DNA of 64,000 bases from Akkermansia muciniphila (GTDB lineage Bacteria > Verrucomicrobiota > Verrucomicrobiia > Limisphaerales > UBA9464). The notes beneath the pieces are model-generated. The model saw only the letters and a program-made list of their open reading frames with translations. It had not been told where the DNA came from and ran no database searches. The stretch covers positions 1-64,000 of the forward strand of contig CAMDGV010000005.1 of the NCBI GenBank assembly GCA_945898055.1, written 5' to 3'. Within the stretch, counting starts at the first letter, position 1. The number at the start of each line of letters is the position of its first letter. Made by a program: the position numbers and the translations under genes. This document shows, piece after piece, positions 1 to 8,378 of the stretch.

Positions 1-2
1 GG

Positions 3-314
3 GACTGCATTCGCGAAGAGACCTGCCGCAGCAATGGAACGTCCATGGAAACTATCGTGGGACGGCTTAATCGCCGTCTGAAAGGATGGTATGGATACTT
101 CCAAGGCGGCGTGGAAAACGTTTATCGAACTGAGGACTCATGGATACGAAGCCGACTGCGGCACATCCTGCGATTCCGCGATAAACGTCAGGGTCTTTGT
201 CGTGGAGGCCTAGACCATCAACGCTATCCCAATGCGTTCTTCGAGAAGCTCGGGCTAATCTCTCTATACGCCTTAGCCCTAGCCAAACGTACCAGTCCCG
301 CCGCAATCGGGTGA
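3..314 (+). CDS. ltrA: Group II intron reverse transcriptase/maturase, C-terminal fragment
   Basis: This is the end of a maturase whose reading frame is open at the left window edge, so the catalytic RT domains lie outside. About 103 residues are visible. They carry the pattern of the maturase (X/thumb) and C-terminal region of intron-encoded proteins: a LNRRLKGWYGYF segment, a basic SWIRSRLRHILRFRDKRQG stretch, then DHQRYPNAFFEKLGLISL. The stop at 312-314 is followed at once by intron domain V, the normal arrangement for a group II intron ORF. The protein would help its own intron splice and reverse-transcribe it during retrohoming. Whether the whole element is intact cannot be judged from the tail alone. 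Confidence 0.85.
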   Translation, partial: DCIREETCRSNGTSMETIVGRLNRRLKGWYGYFQGGVENVYRTEDSWIRSRLRHILRFRDKRQGLCRGGLDHQRYPNAFFEKLGLISLYALALAKRTSPAAIG

Positions 315-400
315 CTCACCAACTGGAGAGCCGGATGCGGGAAATCCGCCAGTCCGGTTCGGAGGGAGGGGTGGCCGACAACGGCCATCCCTACCCCTAT
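315..400 (+). mobile_element. 3' end of group II intron RNA (domains V and VI)
   Basis: Right after the maturase stop lies a domain V-like hairpin at about 328-361: a 5' strand beginning gagccggatgcgg, a short gaaa-type turn, and a 3' strand ending agtccggttc. Domain VI follows as a second hairpin, with strands ggggtggccg and cggccatccc around an acaa loop. The intron probably ends at the ctacccctat near 400; that boundary is an estimate. Domain V is the catalytic core of the ribozyme, and its good pairing suggests this end has not decayed. Confidence 0.75.
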
Positions 401-797
401 TCTGGAAAAGGAGTGCAGGCATTTGCCTGCTTGGGAAGAAGATGGCAGGCGAACGTCAGCGTCACTCTGGAAAAGGGGTGCAGGCATCTTGCCAGCTCAC
501 CCACTCTCCTAGGGTCTTGGAAGTGAGTTCAACCGAGATCCTGATCCACCTCTTTCCCGGTGGCAGTTACAGCAGCGAATTTAAACGCAGGGTTAGTCAG
601 ACCCTCGAGACCATCAATCAGCGGCCACTGGCGCACCCGAAGCCCCCGGGCCGACGAGTCCGCTTTCGCCTCGCGCACCGTTCGGAACTCGACCTCAAAG
701 TCCAGATTGAAACCTGAGCAATCCGCAGCAAAATTACCCGAAATTAAGGGATTTGAAGTCTCACCTGATTTTGGAGATTTACCCCGAATTTTCTGAG
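401..797. other. Intergenic stretch with a short direct repeat; no convincing gene
   Basis: Directly downstream of the intron, the 22-base motif beginning tctggaaaagg and ending gtgcaggcat occurs at 401-422 and again at 466-487, a 65-base period. Each copy runs into a small inverted repeat (gcaggc/gcctgc at 415-430, imperfect in the second copy). The first copy is probably the 3' exon flank of the intron. Open frames here have no recognisable product and atypical composition. Confidence 0.4.
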
Positions 798-1215
798 GTC
801 TGCACTTTGGTTGATCTGGGTGGAACTTACGGAATGTCCGCAGAATTCCTCGACGATTTTGGTGACCTTTCTGGTGGAAACGCCTGAGATTTACCTTTCG
901 GCCATCGCGAGCTTGAGGGCCTTTTTACTGCGAATGCCTTTTTTTCAGAGAGATTGGATAAAAGGCGACGCCGTCCCGGACCTGAAGAACGCGGAATTCG
1001 ATGAGGCCCATGCGCGTGGCGAGGGTCTTCGGCTTGAACCGATTGGCGAGGCCAAGGCGAGCCTCAGAGCGCTCGTAAGGCTATGCTGGAAGGACGGCAA
1101 CCCGCTGCTGAAGCGGGGCCTCATTGACGAGTAGGCGGATACCTTCGGCCAAGCTTTCGGTGACTTCAGTGCTAAGAACACTTCCGTTGAAAGGTCCGAT
1201 GAAAGGTCTTGCAGT
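798..1215 (-). pseudogene. Decayed IS256-family (Mutator-type) transposase fragment
   Basis: Reading leftward from about 1215 gives a recognisable IS256-type N-terminal half. First comes GIRLLVNEAPLQQR, then an in-frame stop, then PYERSEARLGLANRFKPKT, RMGLIEFRVLQVRDG and FYPISLKK. A frameshift follows, then GIRSKKALKLAMAER, another stop, and GVSTRKVTKIVEEFCG followed by SVSSTQ. IS256 transposases carry these blocks in this order. The catalytic DDE part and the terminal inverted repeats are missing. Two stops, one frameshift and truncation mark an old dead insertion. The rightward open frame over the same bases is a shadow. Confidence 0.8.
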
Positions 1216-1252
1216 GTCGTAGCTGCTTTCCCTATGTTGTTTTTCCCGTTGT

Positions 1253-1329
1253 GCATCCGTAGCTCAATTGGATAGAGCAGCTGACTACGAATCAGCAGGT
1301 TCCAGGTTCGATTCCTGGCGGGTGCACCA
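1253..1329 (+). tRNA. tRNA-Arg (anticodon ACG)
   Basis: A full cloverleaf is visible. The acceptor strands gcatccg and cgggtgc pair with one G-T wobble, the D-arm is agctcaattggatagagc, and the anticodon stem gctga/tcagc encloses the loop ctacgaa with anticodon ACG at 1287-1289. The T-arm contains ggttcgattcc. Discriminator A1326 is followed by an encoded CCA at 1327-1329. After inosine modification it should read CGU, CGC and CGA. A hairpin downstream (tggttttt 1342-1349 / aaaaacca 1363-1370) may aid termination. The gene sits intact between two dead transposase genes. Confidence 0.95.
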
Positions 1330-1509
1330 CTCTTCCACAACTGGTTTTTTGATGTTTTTAAGAAAAACCATCAGCGCAGTCGAAGGCTCACGTTTTCGTG
1401 AGTTTCCCTCCGTAGGTCATCGAAAGGACTACCCGGCCAAGTGGACCGGTTGATGACAGGGATTTGCTGTTGACGCCTCGGCGGCCACACGAGGGTTTCA
1501 GGGGTGTTC

Positions 1510-2075
1510 ATCGCGACGATGGCCGTTGGTCAGGTGCCAGACTTAGCCGGCGCTGCCTATCGTCAGCCGTTGGGCAATCCACGACCGCGTCATTGTCGTC
1601 TTCCGGCGCAGGCGCGCGGCGAGGGTGACTTTCTCCGCGTCGCCTTTGGTACGCGCAGCCAGTTGGCTGCGGTCCTGCCAGTGGTGTTCATCCAATCTTG
1701 CCCAAGCCGTTCGGCCAAGTGTTCATCGGTTTCGTTGCGCTCGCGCGACTGTTCGTTGGACTGGCCGAGGCGACCAAGTCATTCGGAGAGGCATCTGGAC
1801 CAAATCTGCCGCGCCCACCCGCCAGTCGCGCCGGAGGGCGTCCCATTGGCCCGGGGGTCACCCTCGCCTCGGCGTTGTTCCAGTCGCTGCTGGAAATGGA
1901 TGCGCTCCCCGGCGTTGTCGGACCGGAGGCCGTGCGTGCACCGGGTTGAGAAGTGCGTAATCGCAGGCGGTACGGAGGTAGCCCGACTTCCGTCGACGAC
2001 GAGGGATTTGCCACGTTCGCTGAGGAGGTGTGTATGCGCTGGGGGTATTGGACTCTTAAGGGGCGGGGCATGGCA
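1510..2075 (-). pseudogene. Decayed REP-associated tyrosine transposase (RAYT, IS200-like)
   Basis: On the minus strand the start MPRPLRVQYP is typical of the IS200-like/RAYT family. Pieces of the family follow in shifting frames: SGYLRTACDYALLNPVHA (normally a YLRTACDYVHLNPVRAG-type block), then near the end DEHHWQDRSQLAARTKGD and ARLRRKTTMTRSWIAQRL, the C-terminal arginine-rich helix. The central catalytic HxH part is lost and frames are broken several times, so it cannot be active. RAYTs mobilise or maintain palindromic REP elements, and two matching hairpins occur elsewhere in the window (7967-7994 and 63563-63588). The long rightward open frame over this region is a shadow. Confidence 0.7.
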
Positions 2076-2416
2076 ACGATCTCAGCCCACCCGATCCCTA
2101 TTGTTAATTGTTAGAGCAGATCCCTCTCTAGATCCAGCTCCAATCGGCGCGAGCTTAAAGGAAGCTCAGCCAGCCACTGCAGAAAAACTTTCACTAATTT
2201 TGCCTGACCCCAATTTCTTAATTCCACTGCTTTAAGGTTGGACAAATCAACTCGGTATCACAACGATCATTTATCGCTTAATACTTCCTTGTCCGCTGGA
2301 AGAGTTTGTGCGGTCTGGTCACGGGCATGAACGAGAACTCGCAACAGGCAGACCAACGCTCTGCCGGTCCATCCTCTTCCCTGCGCGGGACCAGTGCTCA
2401 TTATTTTTACCGAAAC

Positions 2417-4870
2417 ATGCCTTCCTGTCGTCGCTTTAGTTCGTCATTCGCGGCGGCGCTTTTCTTTGCCGCCAGCCTTGGTTTGGCGGTGGCCGTTCGT
2501 GCCGCAGAGCCGTTTGAAGCCTTCCTTGAGAAACATTGTCTTCGCTGCCATGGCCCGGAGAAGGAGAAGGGTGACTTGAGGATCGACCGGCTCTCTCTCG
2601 ATTTTAAAGTGGGGGCAGACACGCACCACTGGGCGGAGATGATGGAGCAGGTCAATTCGGGCGAGATGCCGCCGAAGAAGGAGAAAAGGCCGACGCAGGA
2701 GGAGATCGCGGCGTTTGTGACGAGCCTTGATTCGCGAATCAAGGAGGGAAGTGCGGCGCGGATGGCGGCGAGGCCGGCGGTGGCGCATTATCGGCTGAGC
2801 CGGAAGGAGTATCAAAACACGGTCTATGACCTACTCGGAGTCCGTTACGATCCGGCGAAGCCGGGCGAACTGAACGAAGACACGCTGTGGCACGGGTTTG
2901 AACGCATCGGATCGGAGCTCTCGCTTTCGCCATCGCATGTCGACCGCTATTACCGCGCGGCGGAACTTGTGCTCGATCGCGCCTTCCCCACTGCGTCTGG
3001 TGAGGCTCGCAAAGTCCTCAAAAACGCCAAGGAACTACGGTACGGTGGTGGAAAGGAACAGCAGGCGGTGTTGGAGCGTTTCGGCATCAAGCGGCCGCTG
3101 CGTTACCTCCTCTTTCCCGGCCAGGTCCAGACCGCACTTTCGCCGAACTGGTTCGGCAAGACCGGCCCGGAGCACAGTGGTCTCTACAAAGTTCGCATTC
3201 AGGCCAGCGGCATCCGCCCGCCCCGAGGCCAACCGGCCCACTTAAGTATCGGCCACCGGACCGGAGAGGAGACGGTGGCCGGCCTCATCGAGTTTGACCT
3301 AACCGCACCGGAGGACAGTCCGCAGATTTATGAGTTCGAGTTGTTTCTCGAGATGCCTGCGACGCTGGATTTTTGCGTAGTAGCGACGGATGTGGTCGAC
3401 CGGCGACAAGGCGCGGCCTTCCGCAATGCACTGACCAGCCAAGGCTATATGTTCACGCATAGTAGCGAGACCCTGCTCCTGAACGCCACCGCACCGCAGA
3501 TGTTCGATGACAAGGGCAACGGCCTTTTCTCCACAGTGCTGCTCGATTGGATCGAATGGGAAGGGCCGCTGGTGTCTGAGGAGGAAAAGTCGCGGCGAGC
3601 CGGATTGGTACCGCCAAATGACGCGACGCCCGAGGTGGTCGCGGAGCATCTGCAACGTTTCGCCGAACGCGCTTGGCGCCGTCGGGTGAAGAATGATGAG
3701 TTGATGGAATATCTTAAGTCCTACCGTGCCGAGCGCGAGGCGGGTGAAAAGACCATCGACGCCTACCGTGTCGCCATGCACGGCGTGATGACCTCCAGAC
3801 ATTTCATCTACCTCGTCGAGGGGGAGCCGAAGGCCCGTGAACGTGTCACTGACTCGGAACTCGCCTCCCGGCTCTCGTATTTCCTCTGGAGTTCGATGCC
3901 CGACGCCGGTCTCGTCGTCACGGCCCAAGGCGGCAAGCTCAACGACGAAGGCCTGAGGAAGGAAGTGGACCGGATGCTGATGGACCGTAAAGTTGGCAGC
4001 TTCATCGACGATTTTGCGCGGCAGTGGCTGCAGCTGCACCGCCTCGGCATGTTCCCGCCGGACAAGAGGCTCTACCCGAACTACGACGCGTGGCTTGAGA
4101 CGAGCATGCGTGCCGAGCCCATCGAGTACTTCCGTGAGATGTTTGCGAAGAACATGGCCATCGACGGCTTTATCGATTCCGACTGGACCATGGCCAATAC
4201 CCGGCTCGCCGATTTTTATGAATTTCCGGAGATGAAGGCCGGCGGCTTCCAACGCGTTTCCCTTAAGCCCGAGGATCATCGCGGCGGTCTGCTGACAATG
4301 GGTGCCGTGCTCGGGCTGACCTCAGACGGCACGCGCCACCGCCCAGTTCATCGCGGAGTCTGGCTCAGCCAGGTGCTCCTTGGTAAGACGCCGCCTCCGC
4401 CTCCGGCGAATGTGCCGGCCATCGAACCCAATCCGCCGAAAAGCCCCAAGGCAACGCTTCGTGACAAACTGGAGGCGCACCGCAATGACGCGAACTGTGC
4501 GGCCTGCCATGCCAAGATCGACCCGATGGGACTCGCCTGGGACAACTACGACGCCATCGGCCGCTGGCGAACGCGGGAGAAGATCGCGGCGGGTGTCGGC
4601 GAGGATCCATTGATCAATCCCGCTGGCACGATGCCCGATGGGCGTCCGTTCAAGGATGCTGGTGATTTCAAACGACTGCTGCTCGACGACCGCGACAAGT
4701 ACGCGCGCGCCTTCATCGAGCATCTCTGCATCTACGGCCTTCGTCGCCCGCTCGCCTTTGACGACCAGTCCGACCTTACGTCCATCCAAACAGAAGCGAA
4801 GAAAAGCCAATATCGACTCAAGGACATCGTCCGCGCCGTGGCTTTGTCCGACCTGATGCGCAAACGATAA
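2417..4870 (+). CDS. Secreted DUF1592-family cytochrome c-like protein (PSCyt1/DUF1587/DUF1595/DUF1592/DUF1588/DUF1585)
   Basis: This is a large extracytoplasmic haem protein of the planctomycete/verrucomicrobial DUF1592 type. I take the ATG at 2417 (817 residues), because it starts a good signal peptide (arginines at 5-6, hydrophobic stretch to about residue 28, ARAA-like cleavage); an upstream TTG at 2306 would bury that leader. A CLRCH haem motif lies at residues 41-45 and a second motif, [10 protein letters not shown], at about 694, in the place expected for DUF1588. Blocks between them ([15 protein letters not shown], then [13 protein letters not shown], then [23 protein letters not shown]) follow the usual domain order. 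The substrate is unknown; electron transfer during polymer breakdown is a common guess. It leads an operon with the DUF1552 gene 23 bases downstream. Confidence 0.85.
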   Translation: MPSCRRFSSSFAAALFFAASLGLAVAVRAAEPFEAFLEKHCLRCHGPEKEKGDLRIDRLSLDFKVGADTHHWAEMMEQVNSGEMPPKKEKRPTQEEIAAFVTSLDSRIKEGSAARMAARPAVAHYRLSRKEYQNTVYDLLGVRYDPAKPGELNEDTLWHGFERIGSELSLSPSHVDRYYRAAELVLDRAFPTASGEARKVLKNAKELRYGGGKEQQAVLERFGIKRPLRYLLFPGQVQTALSPNWFGKTGPEHSGLYKVRIQASGIRPPRGQPAHLSIGHRTGEETVAGLIEFDLTAPEDSPQIYEFELFLEMPATLDFCVVATDVVDRRQGAAFRNALTSQGYMFTHSSETLLLNATAPQMFDDKGNGLFSTVLLDWIEWEGPLVSEEEKSRRAGLVPPNDATPEVVAEHLQRFAERAWRRRVKNDELMEYLKSYRAEREAGEKTIDAYRVAMHGVMTSRHFIYLVEGEPKARERVTDSELASRLSYFLWSSMPDAGLVVTAQGGKLNDEGLRKEVDRMLMDRKVGSFIDDFARQWLQLHRLGMFPPDKRLYPNYDAWLETSMRAEPIEYFREMFAKNMAIDGFIDSDWTMANTRLADFYEFPEMKAGGFQRVSLKPEDHRGGLLTMGAVLGLTSDGTRHRPVHRGVWLSQVLLGKTPPPPPANVPAIEPNPPKSPKATLRDKLEAHRNDANCAACHAKIDPMGLAWDNYDAIGRWRTREKIAAGVGEDPLINPAGTMPDGRPFKDAGDFKRLLLDDRDKYARAFIEHLCIYGLRRPLAFDDQSDLTSIQTEAKKSQYRLKDIVRAVALSDLMRKR

Positions 4871-4893
4871 TTAACCCACGAAAGAGAATCTCT

Positions 4894-6270
4894 GTGAGCA
4901 ACTACCTATCCCAATCTTGGTTGATCAACCGCCGCCATGCTCTCCGCGCGCTGGGCAGTTTCATATCCCTGCCCCTGCTCGACTGCATGGTCCCGCTGTG
5001 CGCAGCAGAAAACTCGACTGCCACGCCTCGGCGCAGCGTCTTCATCTACCTTGCCAACGGCGTCCATTCGCTCAACTACCAGATCCTCACGTCCGGCAAG
5101 AACTACCCGTTCTCCCGGTCGCTGAAACCCCTAGAGAAACATCGCGACGTCATAACGCCCATTAGCGGGCTGCATCACCCGGGAGCCCTCAGCCACCACC
5201 ACAACTGCATCAATGTCTGGCTGACGGGCGGAAAGCTCGGCCCGTCCGATCGCAACACCATTTCACTGGACCAGAAGATGGCCGAGATCACTGCGCAACA
5301 CACGCGAGTCGCTTCGATGGAAGTTGCGCTCACGGGGGATTCTCTCGCCTGCACCGCCGATGGCGTGCGGTTGCCCGCGATGCGTCGTTGTAGCGAGATT
5401 TTCGACTCCCTGTTCGAGGAACCGAAGGGAGGTAAAATGGCCCAGCGTAGATCCTTGCGCCGCAAAGGCAGCGTGCTTGATGCCAACCTCGCAGAGGTGC
5501 GCCAACTCGAGAAGAAGATGGGCACCGCAGACAAGGGTCGCATGGAGCAATACCTCACCTCCGTGCGTGAGGCGGAAATTCGCACGCGTCGGGCTGATGC
5601 CTGGATCGACACGCCGCTGCCCGTCATCTCCGATGCCGATCGCAAACGCACCAACAGGGATATAGCCGCCACCTTGGCCGGAGACTATTTTCGCACCGTC
5701 TACGACCTCATGGTGCTCGCCTTCCAGACGGATGTGACGCGCGTCGCCACTTTCAGCTTGGGCGGAGAAGGGGATGCCTTCGCCATTCCCGAGATCGGAA
5801 TCACCGAGTCGCGCCATCAACTCAGCCACCACGGCGGCGATGCCGGCTACATGGAGAAGCTCACCAAGTACGACACCTTCGCCATCGAGCAGTTTAGCTA
5901 CTTCCTCACCCGGCTCGCGGAGACCAAGGACATGGGCGGCAAGCCGCTCCTCGGCTCCACAATGGCTCTCTTCGGCAGCGGCATGTGCTACGGCCACAGC
6001 CATGGCAATGCAAACCTTCCCCTTGTGCTCGCCGGCGGTTCCGACCTTCGCCTGAAGCACGGCAGCCACGTCGACTTCAACAAAGAGGCCTCGGGCTTCC
6101 AAGGCTACGCCGTCGGCGCGGACGGAGCGCTGAACACCGCACATTACCAACTGTGCAGCCGCCCGGCGAACTCGGATGCCCATATGAGCAATCTCCTTCT
6201 CCTCATGGCCCAGCGTATGGGGGTGGAGACCGACCGGTTTGGCGACAGCAACAAGGTGATTGGGCTATGA
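4894..6270 (+). CDS. DUF1552 protein with Tat-type leader
   Basis: The 458-residue product starts at GTG 4894, with a weak purine-rich site (aaagaga) ahead of it. An [11 protein letters not shown] leader with twin arginines at 13-14 and a hydrophobic run (FISLPLLD) points to Tat export. DUF1552 is the usual genomic partner of DUF1592 cytochromes and is related to DUF1501, which resembles the alkaline phosphatase/sulfatase fold. Visible features include the early [10 protein letters not shown] block, a [13 protein letters not shown] histidine cluster near residue 95, and [16 protein letters not shown] near the end. It lies 23 bases after the cytochrome gene and its stop overlaps the next start (ATGA). 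The activity is unproven. Confidence 0.85.
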   Translation: MSNYLSQSWLINRRHALRALGSFISLPLLDCMVPLCAAENSTATPRRSVFIYLANGVHSLNYQILTSGKNYPFSRSLKPLEKHRDVITPISGLHHPGALSHHHNCINVWLTGGKLGPSDRNTISLDQKMAEITAQHTRVASMEVALTGDSLACTADGVRLPAMRRCSEIFDSLFEEPKGGKMAQRRSLRRKGSVLDANLAEVRQLEKKMGTADKGRMEQYLTSVREAEIRTRRADAWIDTPLPVISDADRKRTNRDIAATLAGDYFRTVYDLMVLAFQTDVTRVATFSLGGEGDAFAIPEIGITESRHQLSHHGGDAGYMEKLTKYDTFAIEQFSYFLTRLAETKDMGGKPLLGSTMALFGSGMCYGHSHGNANLPLVLAGGSDLRLKHGSHVDFNKEASGFQGYAVGADGALNTAHYQLCSRPANSDAHMSNLLLLMAQRMGVETDRFGDSNKVIGL

Positions 6271-7592
6271 TCCAGTTCCGGGTCTCTCCTTTCTGGTTCG
6301 TGGTTCCGCGTTCGTGGTTGTTGTTGGGTGCGTCTTGCCTAATTCAAGCCGCCGCCTTTTGCGAAGAGGCCAAAACAAAGAACCAAGAACAAAAATCCGA
6401 GGTTTTCCGACCCGAGGCGGGGAGATTTCCTCCGTTGGAAAAAGCCCACTCCTATCGCGGTGAACTCGTCTTCGTGGACCATGCGAACCGCCGCGGTAGC
6501 ATCCGGGTGCAGGGATCAGGGATGTTTTTCCGCAATGACCCGCACCCCTTCGCCATGCTGCCTTATGGCATCGTACGCTATCACGGTGCACCGGCCGATC
6601 TGCGGGATATCCCGCTAGGTACCGTGCTGCACGTTCGCGCCTTTCTCCCGCCCGACCCGAAGATTTCGGCTGTGCCGGTTTTGCCCGTCGACAACAAGAA
6701 GCTGGACGCAAACCACAATCGTGGCGCCGGCATTCTTCCTGCAGAAAACCATGTTCTCCTGCTCGAAGATGAAACCAGCCGCTGCCAGCGCTATGGATTG
6801 ATCTGGAAGCTCAAGGAAGTGGACATCAAGAACAATGAGGGAATGATTGTCGCGACCCTCGAAACGAAGCAAGGCGGAGACGGCAAAGCCGCCGAGGAAA
6901 GAATGACCTTCGATGCCGCCACCCGCGTCTGGCGCGCCCGCGAATGCCTCGCGATCAAGGAGCTAATTGCTGAAGGAGCATGGCCCGCCGATGGGAAGAA
7001 ATCCCTCGCTGGCCAAGCGGTCCTGCTCGGCATCACCTGGAAACCCACCCCGGATGGCGTGTTCGCGCGCTTTCACATTTCGGACATCTGGCTGGATGAC
7101 GCAGCAACGCAACGAGCTGCGCTGAATCAAACAGAAACCCACAAGTCGTTCATCCGTAGCCGCTGGATGCCCGCGTGGATTGACGCCGTCGAATATGTCA
7201 AGTTTGGCCGCGCCACCGTGACCGCGACCCTGTTCGGCGGCATGGACGATTCGCTATACGCCGATTTCAAAGATGGCGGCTCCGCCATGATGAATGCGGT
7301 CGAGAGCACACTGAAGCACACCCACGGTGCCTACGGACCCGCGCACATGGCCTCACGCGGGTCCATTCTGGATGTCACGAGATTGCCCGGCCCGGCGCCT
7401 CTGGGCAGCAGCGGCACCCAGATCCGTTTCGAGACCGACCTCATCATCGAGGGCATCCGCCCCGGCAGGACGGTGCGGGTTCGTCCCGGTAACTGGCCCC
7501 AGGTCCAGATACCTCGGGAGGAATACCTCAACGATGGGGCCGTCAGTACTGAGGAACGTTTTCCGAGCCCAGCCATCTTCCCCAAATACTGA
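6267..7592 (+). CDS. Secreted protein of unknown function, third gene of the DUF1592/DUF1552 operon
   Basis: The ATG at 6267 overlaps the stop of the DUF1552 gene (ATGA), indicating translational coupling. The 441-residue product begins with a signal peptide (hydrophobic [20 protein letters not shown]), so it should act outside the cytoplasm. [23 protein letters not shown] segment and the regular strand-rich look of residues 55-260 suggest small beta-barrel modules, but I recognise no named family. The later half contains one block ([20 protein letters not shown]) that could form a separate domain. Coupling to DUF1592/DUF1552 suggests it belongs to the same complex. Unlike its neighbours it has no CxxCH motif. 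A longer frame starting at 5985 only reads through the DUF1552 gene. Confidence 0.75.
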   Translation: MIQFRVSPFWFVVPRSWLLLGASCLIQAAAFCEEAKTKNQEQKSEVFRPEAGRFPPLEKAHSYRGELVFVDHANRRGSIRVQGSGMFFRNDPHPFAMLPYGIVRYHGAPADLRDIPLGTVLHVRAFLPPDPKISAVPVLPVDNKKLDANHNRGAGILPAENHVLLLEDETSRCQRYGLIWKLKEVDIKNNEGMIVATLETKQGGDGKAAEERMTFDAATRVWRARECLAIKELIAEGAWPADGKKSLAGQAVLLGITWKPTPDGVFARFHISDIWLDDAATQRAALNQTETHKSFIRSRWMPAWIDAVEYVKFGRATVTATLFGGMDDSLYADFKDGGSAMMNAVESTLKHTHGAYGPAHMASRGSILDVTRLPGPAPLGSSGTQIRFETDLIIEGIRPGRTVRVRPGNWPQVQIPREEYLNDGAVSTEERFPSPAIFPKY

Positions 7593-7966
7593 CGATGGAG
7601 TCTCGCCCGTGCCCCTCCATTTCCTAGCCGACGGAGTTCGCTCCCAGTTCATGGCTAGTCAGACGTGGAGAGCGTTGGCTGACGTGCAACTGGGGGCGCC
7701 GTGAAACCGCGGCCGGTTTCGGAACGTATCCACGGAGTCGAAGACGGCGATGAAGGGCAAGCGTACGCTCAACCCCAGAGTTCCCAATTCATCCTACTTG
7801 GGTATAGCCTGCGCGGAAGAACTCAATGGTACCGTCTCGGAAGTGTCGTGGTCTTGCTGAAATCCAGCTTCGGATCGCTGAGTTTAAAAACTCGGGGCAC
7901 TCTGGCCTGGCCTGACTCGGCGGATTCAGTTTTGAAGTTGCTGCGGCGGGTCTCGGCGACCCAGCG

Positions 7967-7994
7967 GCGCTCCGGCGGTGGACGTTCGGAGCGC
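7967..7994. repeat. REP-like hairpin, copy 1
   Basis: An 8-base perfect inverted repeat, gcgctccg (7967-7974) and cggagcgc (7987-7994), encloses a 12-base loop. The same stem with a 12-base loop recurs inverted at 63563-63588, with 8 of 12 loop bases shared when read in the same orientation. Together with the decayed RAYT at 1510-2075 this suggests a family of REP elements. Confidence 0.5.
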
Positions 7995-8362
7995 GCCTCT
8001 GCTGAAAACCAGTCGCAGCAGTATTGAATCAAAGGAGGCGTGAGAAAAGTCCACGTGACTTGGGTAAACTCGTTTCCCGTCGCGAGGGTACCGACATCAG
8101 TGATCAGGCTGGGGAAGAGACTGTGCCGCCCTCAACCTTTGTTCCCTCAGCTAGAATCGCTGACATCGTTTCCTTGGGCATCAGGTGAAGCTCCCCTCCC
8201 AAGTGGCATTGGAAATCGGTTCCGGCGTTGGCCGCATCGTGAAAACCTCGGCGAAATCGGCCGCAGTCAAATCCCGAACCGGCGCAGCGCTCGTCGAACT
8301 TCAGACCTCTTCGTGCACCGGGGGCCGCAGTATACCGTTTACGACCGGCTTGAGGAATGTTA

Positions 8363-8377
8363 ACTCAAGTCTTGAGT
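8363..8377. promoter_or_regulatory. Perfect palindrome next to the start codon of the 1280-residue cytochrome gene
   Basis: The sequence actcaag-t-cttgagt is a perfect 7+1+7 inverted repeat that ends one base before the ATG at 8379. At this position it could be an operator, or an RNA hairpin hiding the ribosome-binding region. No Shine-Dalgarno site is visible there. The function is inferred from position only. Confidence 0.35.
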
Positions 8378-8378
8378 C

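Larger units (their letters stand above)
7593..8378. other. 786-base intergenic region with a REP-like hairpin; no convincing gene
   Basis: Short frames exist on both strands, but none has a recognisable product or good start. The minus-strand frame at 7823-8032 (PPPERRWVAETRR, ending near KTTTLPRRYH) has the look of a dispersed intergenic element translated by chance. It contains the inverted repeat described at 7967-7994. A 15-base palindrome sits immediately before the next start codon (8363-8377). Confidence 0.45.

Noticed and set aside
945-1340. Minus-strand frame with the text PARNRTWNLLIRSQLL
   Set aside because: This is the well-known false protein made by translating the complement of a tRNA gene, here tRNA-Arg(ACG).
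1504-2235. 243-codon plus-strand frame in the mobile-element debris
   Set aside because: The opposite strand carries recognisable RAYT pieces, so this frame is a chance product.
3299-4279. 326-codon minus-strand frame inside the DUF1592 gene
   Set aside because: It is the antisense shadow of a strongly conserved gene and shows no family motif.
5263-6183. 306-codon minus-strand frame inside the DUF1552 gene
   Set aside because: Antisense shadow; composition follows the codon pattern of the real gene.
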